Shown: positions 8,637 through 16,947, counted from the first letter of the stretch. The stretch: DNA of 64,000 bases from Chitinophagaceae bacterium (GCA_016719165.1 JADKAJ010000001.1:1-64000); one strand, 5' to 3'. Numbers and translations: made by a program. Notes: a model not told the origin generated them from the sequence alone.

Positions 8637-9036
8637 CAATATGCAACTTGTTAAAAAAAATAACCATTATGAGTTAGTTGTATTGGAATCTGCTGTTTTT
8701 GAAGACTATGAAAATATTCTGAATTACCTTATGAAAGAAATGAACTTAAAAGATGTAGAAGAAATAGATGATTTTGATAGCCGTTATCAATTGTTTAATT
8801 ATAATGAGCAAATAATAGTACTTTACTATAGTAGTTTTTTAGGCATAAGTATTTACTTTGATGATAAGACTATTGATAGCGGTGTTCAACTAAAAGTGTT
8901 AAAAGAATTTTGGGAAGTATTAAAAAAAGCTAATAGATTTTATCGTACTATAGGTTATACAAAATCTGTCAAAAAAAAACACAAGAAGCCGTTGAGTAAT
9001 CAACGGTTTCTAAGCCATTTATCTTTTACATTTTAA
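8623..9036 (+). CDS. Probable immunity protein for tip 1
   Basis: 137-residue acidic cytosolic protein with no signal peptide. It overlaps the Rhs stop codon by 14 bp, the usual arrangement for translationally coupled immunity genes. Sequence such as YENILNYLMKEMNLKDVEEI and QLKVLKEFWEVLKKANRFY suggests a mixed alpha/beta fold, but I recognise no family. The function is inferred from position only. The basic C-terminus is read through a hairpin at 8990-9009 and overlaps the convergent gene by 18 bp, so the true C-terminus may be shorter if an indel is present. Confidence 0.7.
   Translation: MEQTDNMQLVKKNNHYELVVLESAVFEDYENILNYLMKEMNLKDVEEIDDFDSRYQLFNYNEQIIVLYYSSFLGISIYFDDKTIDSGVQLKVLKEFWEVLKKANRFYRTIGYTKSVKKKHKKPLSNQRFLSHLSFTF
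8972..9010 (-). terminator. Hairpin plus T-run, terminator for the minus-strand gene
   Basis: ccgttga/tcaacgg arms with a 4-nt loop lie at about 8992-9009. Read on the minus strand the stem is followed by a T-rich tract (8972-8980 read as A on plus). It sits just beyond the stop of the minus-strand gene at 9019, fitting an intrinsic terminator for it. Confidence 0.5.
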
Positions 9037-9348
9037 TTGGATTCCCTTTACCAAAATCCCCTCGTAACGGGTCAGGGTCTTATAGCATGGCAATTCATCA
9101 AAGAGTATTTCTGTTACATTGTTAATTGCCTGCTCCATTGGGGTGTTGTCAAAGTCCTTATATGACGACATCCATATGTCATGCATCGTCCGCAGAATCC
9201 TTTGGTTAATTCTCTCCGGATTATTTATAACTTCCTGCTTTAGCAAAGAAAGTATCTTTTTTGTACTTATCATTAAATCTGAATCACTGCTGAAGTACTT
9301 TGATGTATAAGAAATAGCATCTGCCTCTTTCAATACATTAACTATCAT
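9019..9348 (-). CDS. Hypothetical protein antisense within the array
   Basis: 109-residue protein that I do not recognise. It is helical and charged (MIVNVLKEADAISYTSKY, SLLKQEVINNPERINQRI, NVTEILFDELPCYKTL). Its ATG lies exactly at the start of the spacer, so its promoter would have to be in the spacer or the gene may have lost its real 5' end. A plausible terminator follows it, which supports a real gene. It converges with the immunity gene of cassette 1. It may be the C-terminal part of a longer gene cut by the spacer, as seen elsewhere in the array. Confidence 0.45.
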   Translation of the reverse strand: MIVNVLKEADAISYTSKYFSSDSDLMISTKKILSLLKQEVINNPERINQRILRTMHDIWMSSYKDFDNTPMEQAINNVTEILFDELPCYKTLTRYEGILVKGIQLKCKR

Positions 9349-9513
9349 TTTTTCCGCCCAGTGTCTCCCGCCGCCCCTCCCGTAACCGTTCCTCCCATGT
9401 CTGCCCTAGTGAGGGTAAGTGTTTTGGCGGCGACATTGGGAAACTGGAATAGCTGTAACAATTTTTCAGTAACTTCCATTTAGTTCTTTGAGTGCTCAGT
9501 CTATCCCGGCGGG
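9349..9513 (+). repeat. Intercassette spacer, family 1 (copy A)
   Basis: Non-coding repeat before cassette 2. It has a bulged inverted repeat: left arm 9357-9375 (cccagtgtctcccgccgcc), right arm 9426-9440 (ggcggcgacattggg), about 50 nt loop. It ends with agttctttga and the atcccggcgggat junction. Near-identical copies are at about 13381, 17947, 21605 and 26841. Confidence 0.85.
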
Positions 9514-10572
9514 ATGCTGATGCCGGGGAGGAGTTACACTATAGGAAATGGCTATCGTTATTCCATTAATGGGCAAGAAAAAACTCCAGAGATTGCACCG
9601 AATACAACTACTGCTGAGTTCTGGCAGTATGATGCGAGGATAGTCAGAAGGTCGAATGTTGACCCAATATTGAAGGAGTATGAAAGTCCATATGCAACAT
9701 TCGGGGGTAATCCTATTATTAATATTGACCCTGATGGTAGCGATACAATAAATATCACCAGGAAAACTACATTCGATAAAAGACAATATAGGCCACCTTC
9801 AATTTCAGGTAATCCAAATAGTCATAATAGAGTATATGATCCTGGGAACGATGGAATCACAAGATCAGGCAGCATAGAAATAATGGAGGCTGCAGGACAA
9901 GATATATTTAGGATTACAGACCTGCACATTCACATAGATGAGATTGGAAATGAAAGTACGGTATCCTCTACGACCACAACACTGGAACTTAGTAAAATAT
10001 CTGCAGGTCGAATAGTTGCAGGCCGGAATGTAAAAGGATATGCTGATGATAGGTATGCTTTGGCAGCTCATGCACCAAGATGGCTTCTAGAGTACTATGA
10101 AAAGAAAACTGGTGGAGATATTGGAATAAGATCTGCAATAGCCTATCAAAAAACTGTACCATTTGCTCATGGTTTAGGTAGAATAACAAATATTGCTTAT
10201 ACAGTAGCGGGTGTTTATGGAATGGCCAGAGGCTTTTTAGGACGCAATGCCGCTGGTATTGGATTTAACACATTTAATGAATTTAAAACTGCTTATGGCA
10301 CTGCTGGTATTGGTAAAGCCTGGCATCACATTGTAGAACAAAATCCCGCAAACATTGCTAAGTTTGGAGCTCAACGTATACATAATTCAACGAATCTTAT
10401 AAAACTTGACCATGGAGCCGGAACTATTCATGCAAAGGTTTCTGGTTATTATTCTTCAATTCAACCGTTTACCAATGGCCAAACAGTTCGGAAATGGTTA
10501 AGTAGTCAAAGCTACCAGCAGCAGTATGATTTTGGAATTAAAACAATGAAACAATTTGGTTGGACACCATGA
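9514..10572 (+). CDS. Orphan Rhs tip cassette 2, HNH-type (WHH) nuclease tip
   Basis: 352 residues from the core restart MLMPGRSYT. The core is of the second subtype (YRYSINGQEKTPEIAPNTT, QYDARIVRRSNVDP, NPIINIDPDGSD). The tip ends with KAWHHIVEQNPANIAKFG and IHNSTNLIKLDHGAGTIH, a His-rich pattern like the WHH/AHH branches of the HNH/Endonuclease VII superfamily used as DNA-cleaving polymorphic toxins. A glycine-rich hydrophobic segment precedes it (GRITNIAYTVAGVYGMARG). The gene has no evident ribosome-binding site of its own and is probably silent. The stop overlaps the next ATG (ATGA). Confidence 0.8.
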   Translation: MLMPGRSYTIGNGYRYSINGQEKTPEIAPNTTTAEFWQYDARIVRRSNVDPILKEYESPYATFGGNPIINIDPDGSDTINITRKTTFDKRQYRPPSISGNPNSHNRVYDPGNDGITRSGSIEIMEAAGQDIFRITDLHIHIDEIGNESTVSSTTTTLELSKISAGRIVAGRNVKGYADDRYALAAHAPRWLLEYYEKKTGGDIGIRSAIAYQKTVPFAHGLGRITNIAYTVAGVYGMARGFLGRNAAGIGFNTFNEFKTAYGTAGIGKAWHHIVEQNPANIAKFGAQRIHNSTNLIKLDHGAGTIHAKVSGYYSSIQPFTNGQTVRKWLSSQSYQQQYDFGIKTMKQFGWTP

Positions 10573-10913
10573 AAATAAAGGATAAAAAAACCGCTTTAGC
10601 TTCATTTGAAGAATCAGCAGTTAAACATGCTGACGCTACAGGACAAGGAGATTATAAGACAGCAAACAAATGCTATGCTAACATAGTGAAAGCAATTAAT
10701 TTTCTTAAAGAGCAAGGTGAGGTTGCAGCTTTAATTGATTGCTTATGTCATTCTTCGGCTGGTGTACGCAATTGGGCAGCTACTTATCTTCTACCTGTGA
10801 AGGAAAAAGAAGCTATAAAAGTATTGGAAGAAATAGTAAGGAAAAAAGATATACATTCTCTTAGTGCAGAAACTACACTTAGTGAATGGCGAAAGGGAAA
10901 CCTGAAGCTTTGA
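10569..10913 (+). CDS. Probable immunity protein, DUF2019-like
   Basis: 114 residues from the ATG at 10569, which overlaps the toxin stop as ATGA, indicating translational coupling. It is a short helical HEAT-like protein; the C-terminal segment LPVKEKEAIKVLEEIVRKK to TTLSEWRKGNLKL resembles DUF2019 proteins that accompany polymorphic toxins. It is presumed to bind and inactivate the HNH-type tip in the cytoplasm. An upstream TTG at 10560 is possible but less likely. Confidence 0.8.
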   Translation: MKIKDKKTALASFEESAVKHADATGQGDYKTANKCYANIVKAINFLKEQGEVAALIDCLCHSSAGVRNWAATYLLPVKEKEAIKVLEEIVRKKDIHSLSAETTLSEWRKGNLKL

Positions 10914-10944
10914 TGTTGAACAAAATAATTATGTTATAGAATAT

Positions 10945-11247
10945 ATGTTTAAGTATTTGCTTGCTAATCTTTCTGACACACCTAAAGAAGTATATTTTAA
11001 AGATATAGCTGAATTTGACAGAATGGAACAAAGATTCTTTGCTATTGAGCAATATTACGGGGATATTGTTGGGATGAATGTTGATTCTGTTGAGTTTTGC
11101 CCTAATCATAACCCCCCTGAATTACAAAATGAAATACTGCCCTGGTTGTGGCTTATTCATCCAGAGTTGAAAGACCAAATATCAGAGATAGCAGATAGTC
11201 AATTAAGGCAGATTATAAGAGAATATCGGAATCACAAAGAACCTTAG
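10945..11247 (+). CDS. Small hypothetical protein, possible second immunity gene
   Basis: 100-residue acidic protein 31 bp downstream of the DUF2019-like gene (MFKYLLANLSDTPKEVYFKD, then CPNHNPPELQNEILPWLWLI). No family recognised, no signal peptide. It lies within cassette 2, so it may be an additional or alternative immunity gene left from an earlier cassette whose toxin was lost. Its function is not inferable from sequence. Confidence 0.6.
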   Translation: MFKYLLANLSDTPKEVYFKDIAEFDRMEQRFFAIEQYYGDIVGMNVDSVEFCPNHNPPELQNEILPWLWLIHPELKDQISEIADSQLRQIIREYRNHKEP

Positions 11248-11266
11248 TAATGCACTATTATTTGCA

Positions 11267-11425
11267 CTTTTCTCTCCAGCGTCTCCTCCCCCCCGTAAAT
11301 TTCCACCCATGTCTGCCGGAGTGAGGGTAAGTGTTTTGGCAGGCGACATTGGAAAACTGGAATAGCTGTAACATTTTTTCAGTAACTTTCATATAGTTCT
11401 TTGATAGCTCAGTTATCCCGGCGGG
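11267..11425 (+). repeat. Intercassette spacer, family 1, diverged (copy B)
   Basis: Same order of blocks as copy A, but the left arm is decayed (ccagcgtctcctccc) while the right arm (ggcaggcgacattgg) and the tail with agttctttga and atcccggcgggat are kept. Precedes cassette 3. Confidence 0.75.
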
Positions 11426-12439
11426 ATGCTGATGCCGGACAGGCAATACAGTGCTACAACTGGCTACCGGTATGGGTTTAATGGAAAAGAGAAAGATACT
11501 GAAAGCCCGGTGCAGTATGATTATGGATTTAGGATTTATGACCCGAGGTTGGTGAGGTTTAAATCGATTGACCCGCTGACAAGAAGTTATCCTGAACTTA
11601 CGCCGTATCAATTTGCAAGCAATAAACCAATAGATGGTATTGATTTAGATGGCCTAGAATATTTAAAGGCGAATGAATCAAAAATTGATATTTATGTTTC
11701 ATACCTAGAATTTAATGGTAGAAAAGTTATTTATGGAAGCGTTCATTTGGATATGAATAATGTTTCTGCAAATACGCAGAATTATGTTAATAATTCTCCT
11801 TGGAAGAATGGAGCAATAGGTAGTGGAAGGAGTAAAATTGCAACTTTTGAACATATCGATTATAACGATATACTAGCTAAAAAACAAGAAGCATTCAATG
11901 TTCTGTTTAAACAAGCCGATGCAACAGATATGGAAGCAAAATCTTTAGTGCAACCCAATCTTGAAGTTCCCAGAATTCCTAAGAATAAGTTAGAAGAAAG
12001 ACAAATTCAGAAATCAAAACAGTTCACACTTCCATCAGGGGGCGGTTCATCTGCTAAAGGTAATGCAATTGTAGCAGCAGTTCAGCTTGTTGGGGAAGTA
12101 CTTCAGTATTGGCATGGAAAAAAAGTTGATAACGATTATAATACAGCAAACTCACAGTTGGCCTCAGGGCAATTTGCCCTCAACGATTTACAATTTGCTC
12201 TTGATAATAATTTAATCCCATCCCAATACTTAGGTAATGTTTCGGAATTTGCAAATTATTTACTTGATGGGAAAAAACCAACTATTACATATTACATTAA
12301 AAACGATAAAGGCGAGAATGTTCCGAAGGAGTCTGTAAATAACAATTTAATAAAGGCATTTAATGAGATTAAGTCAAATATCTCAAAGGAGAGAGCCAAA
12401 TTAAGTGAACCTAAACAATGTGTTCCATGCGAGGAATAA
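11426..12439 (+). CDS. Orphan Rhs tip cassette 3
   Basis: 337 residues. First-subtype core (MLMPDRQYSATTGYRYGFNG, DPRLVRFKSIDPLTRSYPEL, IDGIDLDGLEYL), then a tip that I do not recognise. The tip is homologous to tip 4: IPSQYLGNVSEFANYLLDGK matches IPENYLNTNSLKDIANYLLYGK in the next cassette. A small hydrophobic segment (GNAIVAAVQLVGEVLQYW) may be membrane-active or a helix. The C-terminus is CVPCEE. Its gene overlaps the following TPR lipoprotein gene, as in cassette 4. Confidence 0.75.
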   Translation: MLMPDRQYSATTGYRYGFNGKEKDTESPVQYDYGFRIYDPRLVRFKSIDPLTRSYPELTPYQFASNKPIDGIDLDGLEYLKANESKIDIYVSYLEFNGRKVIYGSVHLDMNNVSANTQNYVNNSPWKNGAIGSGRSKIATFEHIDYNDILAKKQEAFNVLFKQADATDMEAKSLVQPNLEVPRIPKNKLEERQIQKSKQFTLPSGGGSSAKGNAIVAAVQLVGEVLQYWHGKKVDNDYNTANSQLASGQFALNDLQFALDNNLIPSQYLGNVSEFANYLLDGKKPTITYYIKNDKGENVPKESVNNNLIKAFNEIKSNISKERAKLSEPKQCVPCEE

Positions 12440-13152
12440 TCCTATTAAAAAATAGAGGCATTTTTATTATTCAAGTTTTTTTTGTAATATTTTTATTTGC
12501 ATGTTCACAAAAAGCCCTTAAGGATTCTCGTTTTGAAAATTTAATTATTGATGCTCAGAAAAATATAGAAAATGGAAATTATTCAAAAGCATTGATTTTA
12601 ATTAAAGATGCAATAAAATTGGACTCATCCCAATCCATAGCTTTTTTAGTAAGAGGGAAGATTAACAGTCTATTAGAAAATGACTCTTCTGCCATAAAGG
12701 ATTACACTAAGGCAATTCATCTTAATCCCCAAAACACTTCAGCCTATTTTCATCAAGGAGTATCCTATTCCTTGATGGACAGAGATGATTTAGCAATTAA
12801 CTGTTTTAATGAAGCAATTAGGACAAAAACTGAAGGATCATTGATATTTGAAACTAGTAATAATGACTTGTTGATATTTGAAAGACAAATTGATGTTACA
12901 ATGCCAGCTTTGCGGTTCTATAGAGGGAAATCTTTCTATAACCTAAAAAGAGACTCTTTATCCTTGGAAGATTTTCTGTATTGCATAAATACAAACTATA
13001 ATAAATCAAACTCTTTGCTTTATGCAGGGGTGCTACTGCTCAATAAAGGAGTTCTGGAAAAGGGGTGTTTGTATTTAAGAGAAGCTTATGTTCTGGGCAA
13101 CGAAGATGCCAAACGATATATTTCTAAATTTTGTAAAAGCACTTCTAATTAG
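12418..13152 (+). CDS. TPR lipoprotein, probable immunity protein for tip 3
   Basis: 244 residues with a lipoprotein signal (FFVIFLFACSQKALKD, lipobox Cys) and tetratricopeptide repeats (NGNYSKALILIKDAIKLD, DYTKAIHLNPQNTSAYFHQG, NCFNEAIRTKT). It overlaps the tip 3 gene by 22 bp. The same pairing of related tip and TPR lipoprotein recurs in cassette 4. An envelope-anchored immunity protein implies that the tip acts in the periplasm or on membranes. The ATG at 12427 is an equally possible start. Confidence 0.7.
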   Translation: MCSMRGIILLKNRGIFIIQVFFVIFLFACSQKALKDSRFENLIIDAQKNIENGNYSKALILIKDAIKLDSSQSIAFLVRGKINSLLENDSSAIKDYTKAIHLNPQNTSAYFHQGVSYSLMDRDDLAINCFNEAIRTKTEGSLIFETSNNDLLIFERQIDVTMPALRFYRGKSFYNLKRDSLSLEDFLYCINTNYNKSNSLLYAGVLLLNKGVLEKGCLYLREAYVLGNEDAKRYISKFCKSTSN

Positions 13153-13340
13153 GCGGTAGTGTATTCTTTGATTAGTTAGTATAGCCATGCTAATAATTAT
13201 CAGTGCCCTTTTCTACTTAAAAGCAATAAGATTTTTACATAGATAATTACTACCTGTAACGTTTTTTATGAGTGTTCCAAAGCGAAAGGAGTAGCCTGCT
13301 CTTTCATAACTTATCAGGGAAGGCTACATATTCAAAAGTA
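13153..13340. other. Non-coding stretch after cassette 3
   Basis: AT-rich and without a credible gene. Together with the scar and spacer that follow, about 390 bp are non-coding here. No tRNA or clear hairpin was seen in this part. Confidence 0.5.
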
Positions 13341-13380
13341 TTTTTTTCGTAATTTGAATACAGTTCTTTGATAGGTCAAT
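13341..13380 (+). repeat. Isolated spacer 3' end: putative cassette excision scar
   Basis: tttcgtaatttgaatacag and ttctttgataggtcaat match the last 40 bp of other spacers (compare 28968-29003), but the atcccggcgggat junction and core do not follow. Instead a complete new family 1 spacer begins directly at 13381. This is what loss of one cassette between two spacers would leave. Confidence 0.65.
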
Positions 13381-13545
13381 TTTTCCGCCCAGTGTTTCCC
13401 GCCGCCCCACCCGTAACCGTTTCGCCCATGTCTGCCCGAGTGAGGGTAAGTGTTTTGGCAGGCGACATTGGGAAACTGGAATAGCTGTAACAATTTTTCA
13501 GTAACTTTCATATAGTTCTTTGAGTGCTCAGTCTATCCCGGCGGG
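13381..13545 (+). repeat. Intercassette spacer, family 1 (copy C)
   Basis: Complete copy with left arm 13388-13406 and right arm 13457-13472. The change c to t in the left arm pairs with g, and an extra a in the right arm forms a bulge, so the stem is kept. It ends in the atcccggcgggat junction before cassette 4. Confidence 0.82.
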
Positions 13546-14565
13546 ATGCTGATGCCGGACAGGCAATACAGCGCTGCAACTGGCTACCGGTATGGGTTTA
13601 ATGGAAAAGAGAAAGATACTGAAAGCCCGGTGCAGTATGATTATGGGTTTAGGATTTATGACCCGAGGTTAGTAAGGTTTAAGTCGGTTGATCCATTATC
13701 AAAAAATTATCCTTCATGGAGTCCATACCCATTTGCAATGAACCGACCAATAGATGGTATTGATTTAGATGGCCTTGAGTTTCTAAAATATACTGATTCA
13801 TATGTATATGTAGGCCTCTTATATGATCCAATTCTGAAAAAAATTACAGGTGCTGAAACCTTTTTCCGAGTAGACGAAGAAATTTTACCTATAACATTAA
13901 ATGAAAGAATAAAGGCTCAAGCAGACAGACGTGCGGCAAGTTTTATCTTTAAATTTGACGTTGAACCTGCATTAGAGGATGTTCCGGATAGTGAAACTGA
14001 GCACTTAATAACATCGCCTACAAAGAAATATTATACTGCTCAAACATATAGTAATAACAAAGAAAGACGAGAAAAAGAGAAGAGTAGGCAATTCTGGGCA
14101 ATTGCAGAGGCAAAGCCTGGAAATGCAAAATTTGAGAAAGGAATGATAATAATTCAAATAGCAACTAAGGCGGCTAGTTTTATTGGAACTAACCACATGG
14201 AAAATATCATTAATGAAGCTAGGGGAATCCAATCTACATATGCCTCTTCTGCTATATCAATTATTAATGCCGCAATCGAAAATGGAACAATTCCTGAAAA
14301 TTACCTTAACACTAATTCTCTAAAGGATATTGCTAATTACTTGTTATATGGCAAGGAAATAACAAAATTTGAATTTAATGAAAAGAGCCAAAAATGGGAA
14401 ATTCTGAATGATGAATCCTTGACTAAAATCGCAAAAAGCTTGTGGAGTAATTACGAAAGCAAAAAGAATGAAGAAAATCAAAAGAAACTTAATGAAAGAA
14501 TCGACAATTATCAAAATCGTGCACCAAAAGACAACACTTCACAAGCACAACCAGTAAGACAATGA
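13546..14565 (+). CDS. Orphan Rhs tip cassette 4
   Basis: 339 residues. First-subtype core (MLMPDRQYSAATGYRYGFNG, FRIYDPRLVRFKSVDPLSKN), then a tip homologous to tip 3 but well diverged. The hydrophobic segment is KGMIIIQIATKAASFIG, followed by IPENYLNTNSLKDIANYLLYG and a charged coiled-coil C-terminus (ESKKNEENQKKLNERID). No known toxin family recognised. It ends ATGA-overlapped with the TPR lipoprotein gene. Confidence 0.75.
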   Translation: MLMPDRQYSAATGYRYGFNGKEKDTESPVQYDYGFRIYDPRLVRFKSVDPLSKNYPSWSPYPFAMNRPIDGIDLDGLEFLKYTDSYVYVGLLYDPILKKITGAETFFRVDEEILPITLNERIKAQADRRAASFIFKFDVEPALEDVPDSETEHLITSPTKKYYTAQTYSNNKERREKEKSRQFWAIAEAKPGNAKFEKGMIIIQIATKAASFIGTNHMENIINEARGIQSTYASSAISIINAAIENGTIPENYLNTNSLKDIANYLLYGKEITKFEFNEKSQKWEILNDESLTKIAKSLWSNYESKKNEENQKKLNERIDNYQNRAPKDNTSQAQPVRQ

Positions 14566-15272
14566 AAGGATTATATATTTTTTCTTGGTTATTGATTGGC
14601 ATAAATATAAACTGCTCAAACAAATTTAGTTGTAATGAGTTTGAGAAAAACTACCAGGATATTATCAATGAAAGCGAAGGGGACACTTTGGTTTTATTAA
14701 ATTATTTGAATAGTTTCATTAGTAAAGAGGCGAATTGTAACAAGGCATATTTGAAAAAGGGAGACTTACTTTTTCATTTAGATAATTTGCCTCTTTCCGC
14801 TGAGCAATTTCGAATAGTGATAGCTAGGGACTCGACCAATACGGTTGCGCTTTTTAAATTGGGTCAAATTCTGCAGTACCAAGAGAAATATGATTCTTCA
14901 ATATTTTTTCTTAAGCAAGCTATCTACACAAAAATAAATCCTGATGGTGCTATTGTTAACTATCACAAAACAGAAGGTATCTATGATGAGTATAGTGCAG
15001 GAGATATTGATTATTACCAAATAGCATTATCCCTTGGAGAATCTTATTATTTTAATAGAGAACTTTCTAAAGCCGAATCATTGTTTGATGATTGCTTCAA
15101 GAACAAATTTAATATTGATGAAGTGTCATTTTACTTAGGCCTAGTAAAATTGGAATCAATGAAAAAAGATAGCGCCTGCTATTATTTCAATATTGCAAAA
15201 AAAGAAGGTTATAGTGAAGCTTTTCGTTTTGTTGAAAAATATTGTATCGGTAAGTCTCCAATTAGTTGGTAG
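14562..15272 (+). CDS. TPR lipoprotein, probable immunity protein for tip 4
   Basis: 236 residues with a short lipoprotein signal (MKGLYIFSWLLIGININCSN) and TPR-like repeats (LPLSAEQFRIVIARDSTNTV, KLGQILQYQEKYDSSIFFLK). It starts in the ATGA overlap with the toxin stop. It is a remote homologue of the cassette 3 lipoprotein, sharing layout and the late segment 'cyyf..akkegyseAfrfvekyC'. Tip and immunity have therefore diverged together, which supports the pairing. Confidence 0.7.
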   Translation: MKGLYIFSWLLIGININCSNKFSCNEFEKNYQDIINESEGDTLVLLNYLNSFISKEANCNKAYLKKGDLLFHLDNLPLSAEQFRIVIARDSTNTVALFKLGQILQYQEKYDSSIFFLKQAIYTKINPDGAIVNYHKTEGIYDEYSAGDIDYYQIALSLGESYYFNRELSKAESLFDDCFKNKFNIDEVSFYLGLVKLESMKKDSACYYFNIAKKEGYSEAFRFVEKYCIGKSPISW

Positions 15273-15289
15273 TAAAGCTATATAAAATC

Positions 15290-15396
15290 ACACATTTTCT
15301 CACCCATGCCTAGCGATGTATTGGCAAAGAGCGGTAGGCAAAATAATTTTCAGTAACTTCCACACAGTTCTTTGATAGGTCAGTTATCCCGGCGGG
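15290..15396 (+). repeat. Degenerate intercassette spacer (copy D)
   Basis: Keeps only the 3' half (cagtaacttcc, agttctttga, atcccggcgggat). Its 5' part is unrelated to families 1 and 2 but contains 20 bp (15317-15336) that are the exact reverse complement of 30577-30596. Precedes cassette 5. Confidence 0.65.
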
Positions 15397-16419
15397 ATGC
15401 TGATGCCCGGAAGGCAATACAGCGCTGCAACTGGCTACCGGTATGGGTTTAACGGGAAAGAAAAGGATAATGAAGTCGTGCAATATGATTATGGATTCAG
15501 AATCTATGATCCGAGGTTAGTAAGGTTTAAATCGGTTGACCCGTTGATAAAATCATATCCGTGGTACTCTCCGTACCATTTTGCGGGAAATTCGCCGATA
15601 TGGGCAATAGACTTGGATGGATTGGAAGATTACGTTGTTGTCAAAGAGTTGTATAAAAATGGAGCAACTAAAAATGTTTCTATTCAATATACGGTGAAAA
15701 AGGACGATGTGAAATCCACAATCAATATGCAGTTTAAACAACTTCTTGGAAAGAACACCGATGGTACTGATAAGTTGGGCGAATCTTTAACTAACCAGAA
15801 AGTAGTTCGAATAATTAGAGATGCTAATAAAAAAGAGAAGGTTGAATACGCAGAAGATTTAAATAAAGAAGAAAAAGCAATTATAAATCAGTTTGCACGT
15901 AATGAGATTGGTAACCCAACTGATGATGCTTGGAAACTAACTGTAAGCGGTGAAAAGTATACATCAGGAACTGATAGGGATGCAACTACTCAACAGGATA
16001 AAATAGCTCAAAAGAATTTCCATTTAATCAAAGACCTTGACCAGACTTTAAAAAATGGTGCTGTACCGTTCTATTTGCCAAATGATGGAACAGGGAAATT
16101 AGTTGATGGTGCTTCGTACAAACCAAACTCGGATGAGCGTAGATTTTTTTCTTTACCAGGCCAGATAAAGGAAGATGGTGGAATTAAGTCTATAAAAATT
16201 AATTATACAATTTATCTATCACCTGATATTACAGATGCTGAAATGGTTGGCGTTAATAAAAGTTTGGAGAATGTAAAAGCTCAAATTCTATCAATGTATG
16301 GCACAAGTGCTACAGGAGTTAAAAATGTTAAAGTCAATATGCAGACCGTTCAGACACTTGATTTCCAAAGTAAAAACAAGTCAAATCCCAATCCGGTTAA
16401 GATTACACTATCAAGATAA
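15397..16419 (+). CDS. Orphan Rhs tip cassette 5
   Basis: 340 residues. First-subtype core (MLMPGRQYSAATGYRYGFNG, KEKDNEVVQYDYGFRIYDPR), then a tip homologous to tip 11: both begin with a YVV(V/I) strand and reach a (S/E)(T/K)INMQ segment. The tip is beta/alpha mixed with SPDITDAEMVGVNKSLENVK and an amphipathic C-terminus. The homologue in cassette 11 shows an OmpA-like motif; it is unclear here. The target is unknown. It is followed 24 bp later by a signal-peptide protein that also has a homologue after tip 11. Confidence 0.72.
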   Translation: MLMPGRQYSAATGYRYGFNGKEKDNEVVQYDYGFRIYDPRLVRFKSVDPLIKSYPWYSPYHFAGNSPIWAIDLDGLEDYVVVKELYKNGATKNVSIQYTVKKDDVKSTINMQFKQLLGKNTDGTDKLGESLTNQKVVRIIRDANKKEKVEYAEDLNKEEKAIINQFARNEIGNPTDDAWKLTVSGEKYTSGTDRDATTQQDKIAQKNFHLIKDLDQTLKNGAVPFYLPNDGTGKLVDGASYKPNSDERRFFSLPGQIKEDGGIKSIKINYTIYLSPDITDAEMVGVNKSLENVKAQILSMYGTSATGVKNVKVNMQTVQTLDFQSKNKSNPNPVKITLSR

Positions 16420-16443
16420 ATTACTATACAAAGAAACATTAGT

Positions 16444-16908
16444 ATGCAAAACATAAAACGATACCGCTTCTTTATACTTTTAATATTGGTGGTTATTGCC
16501 TACTCCAACAGAGTTTCTGCTCAATATAATTTTAGTTTAAACTATGAGGAGTTTGACATTTTTTTTAGCCCCAAAAAATGTGTCGATACGATTGAATTTA
16601 CTTTAAAAGGAAGGTATGCGGGGTATAAGCTTAAGCTATATTTGAAAGATTGCAAAGGCGAAGCTCATTTTAAATTATTTGATAAAAAAAATGGATTGAG
16701 AATGAGTGGTAATTATGATAATGCAATAGACACACTTAAAAAGTATCGGCTTGGAAGATATTTGGCCCAGCCCGAGGGAGTGGAAAAATATAGCATCTCG
16801 GCGATAAGATATTTATATCCTCTTAAGGCAGGAGAATGGGTGTATTATGAGGGAGAAGGTAAAAGAAAAAAAAGCCGAACTGTTACTTACGTTTATACTA
16901 CCGAATAG
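16444..16908 (+). CDS. Exported protein, probable immunity protein for tip 5
   Basis: 154 residues with an N-terminal signal peptide (YRFFILLILVVIAYSNRVSAQ). The segment NYDNAIDTLKKYRLG and IRYLYPLKAGEWVYYEG match NYIESLDLLKAYSMG and VKYFQPLRHGKWEFF in the gene after tip 11, so the two are homologous. The pairing of related tips with related exported partners supports an immunity role in the periplasm. No named family recognised. Confidence 0.7.
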   Translation: MQNIKRYRFFILLILVVIAYSNRVSAQYNFSLNYEEFDIFFSPKKCVDTIEFTLKGRYAGYKLKLYLKDCKGEAHFKLFDKKNGLRMSGNYDNAIDTLKKYRLGRYLAQPEGVEKYSISAIRYLYPLKAGEWVYYEGEGKRKKSRTVTYVYTTE

Positions 16909-16947
16909 ATAGATAAGTATAATGGTAAAATAAATAACAAGAAACTG

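Noticed and set aside
9349..9513. Spacer stem as an intrinsic terminator of the preceding cassette
   Set aside because: The loop is about 50 nt, the stem is bulged and no T-run follows the right arm.
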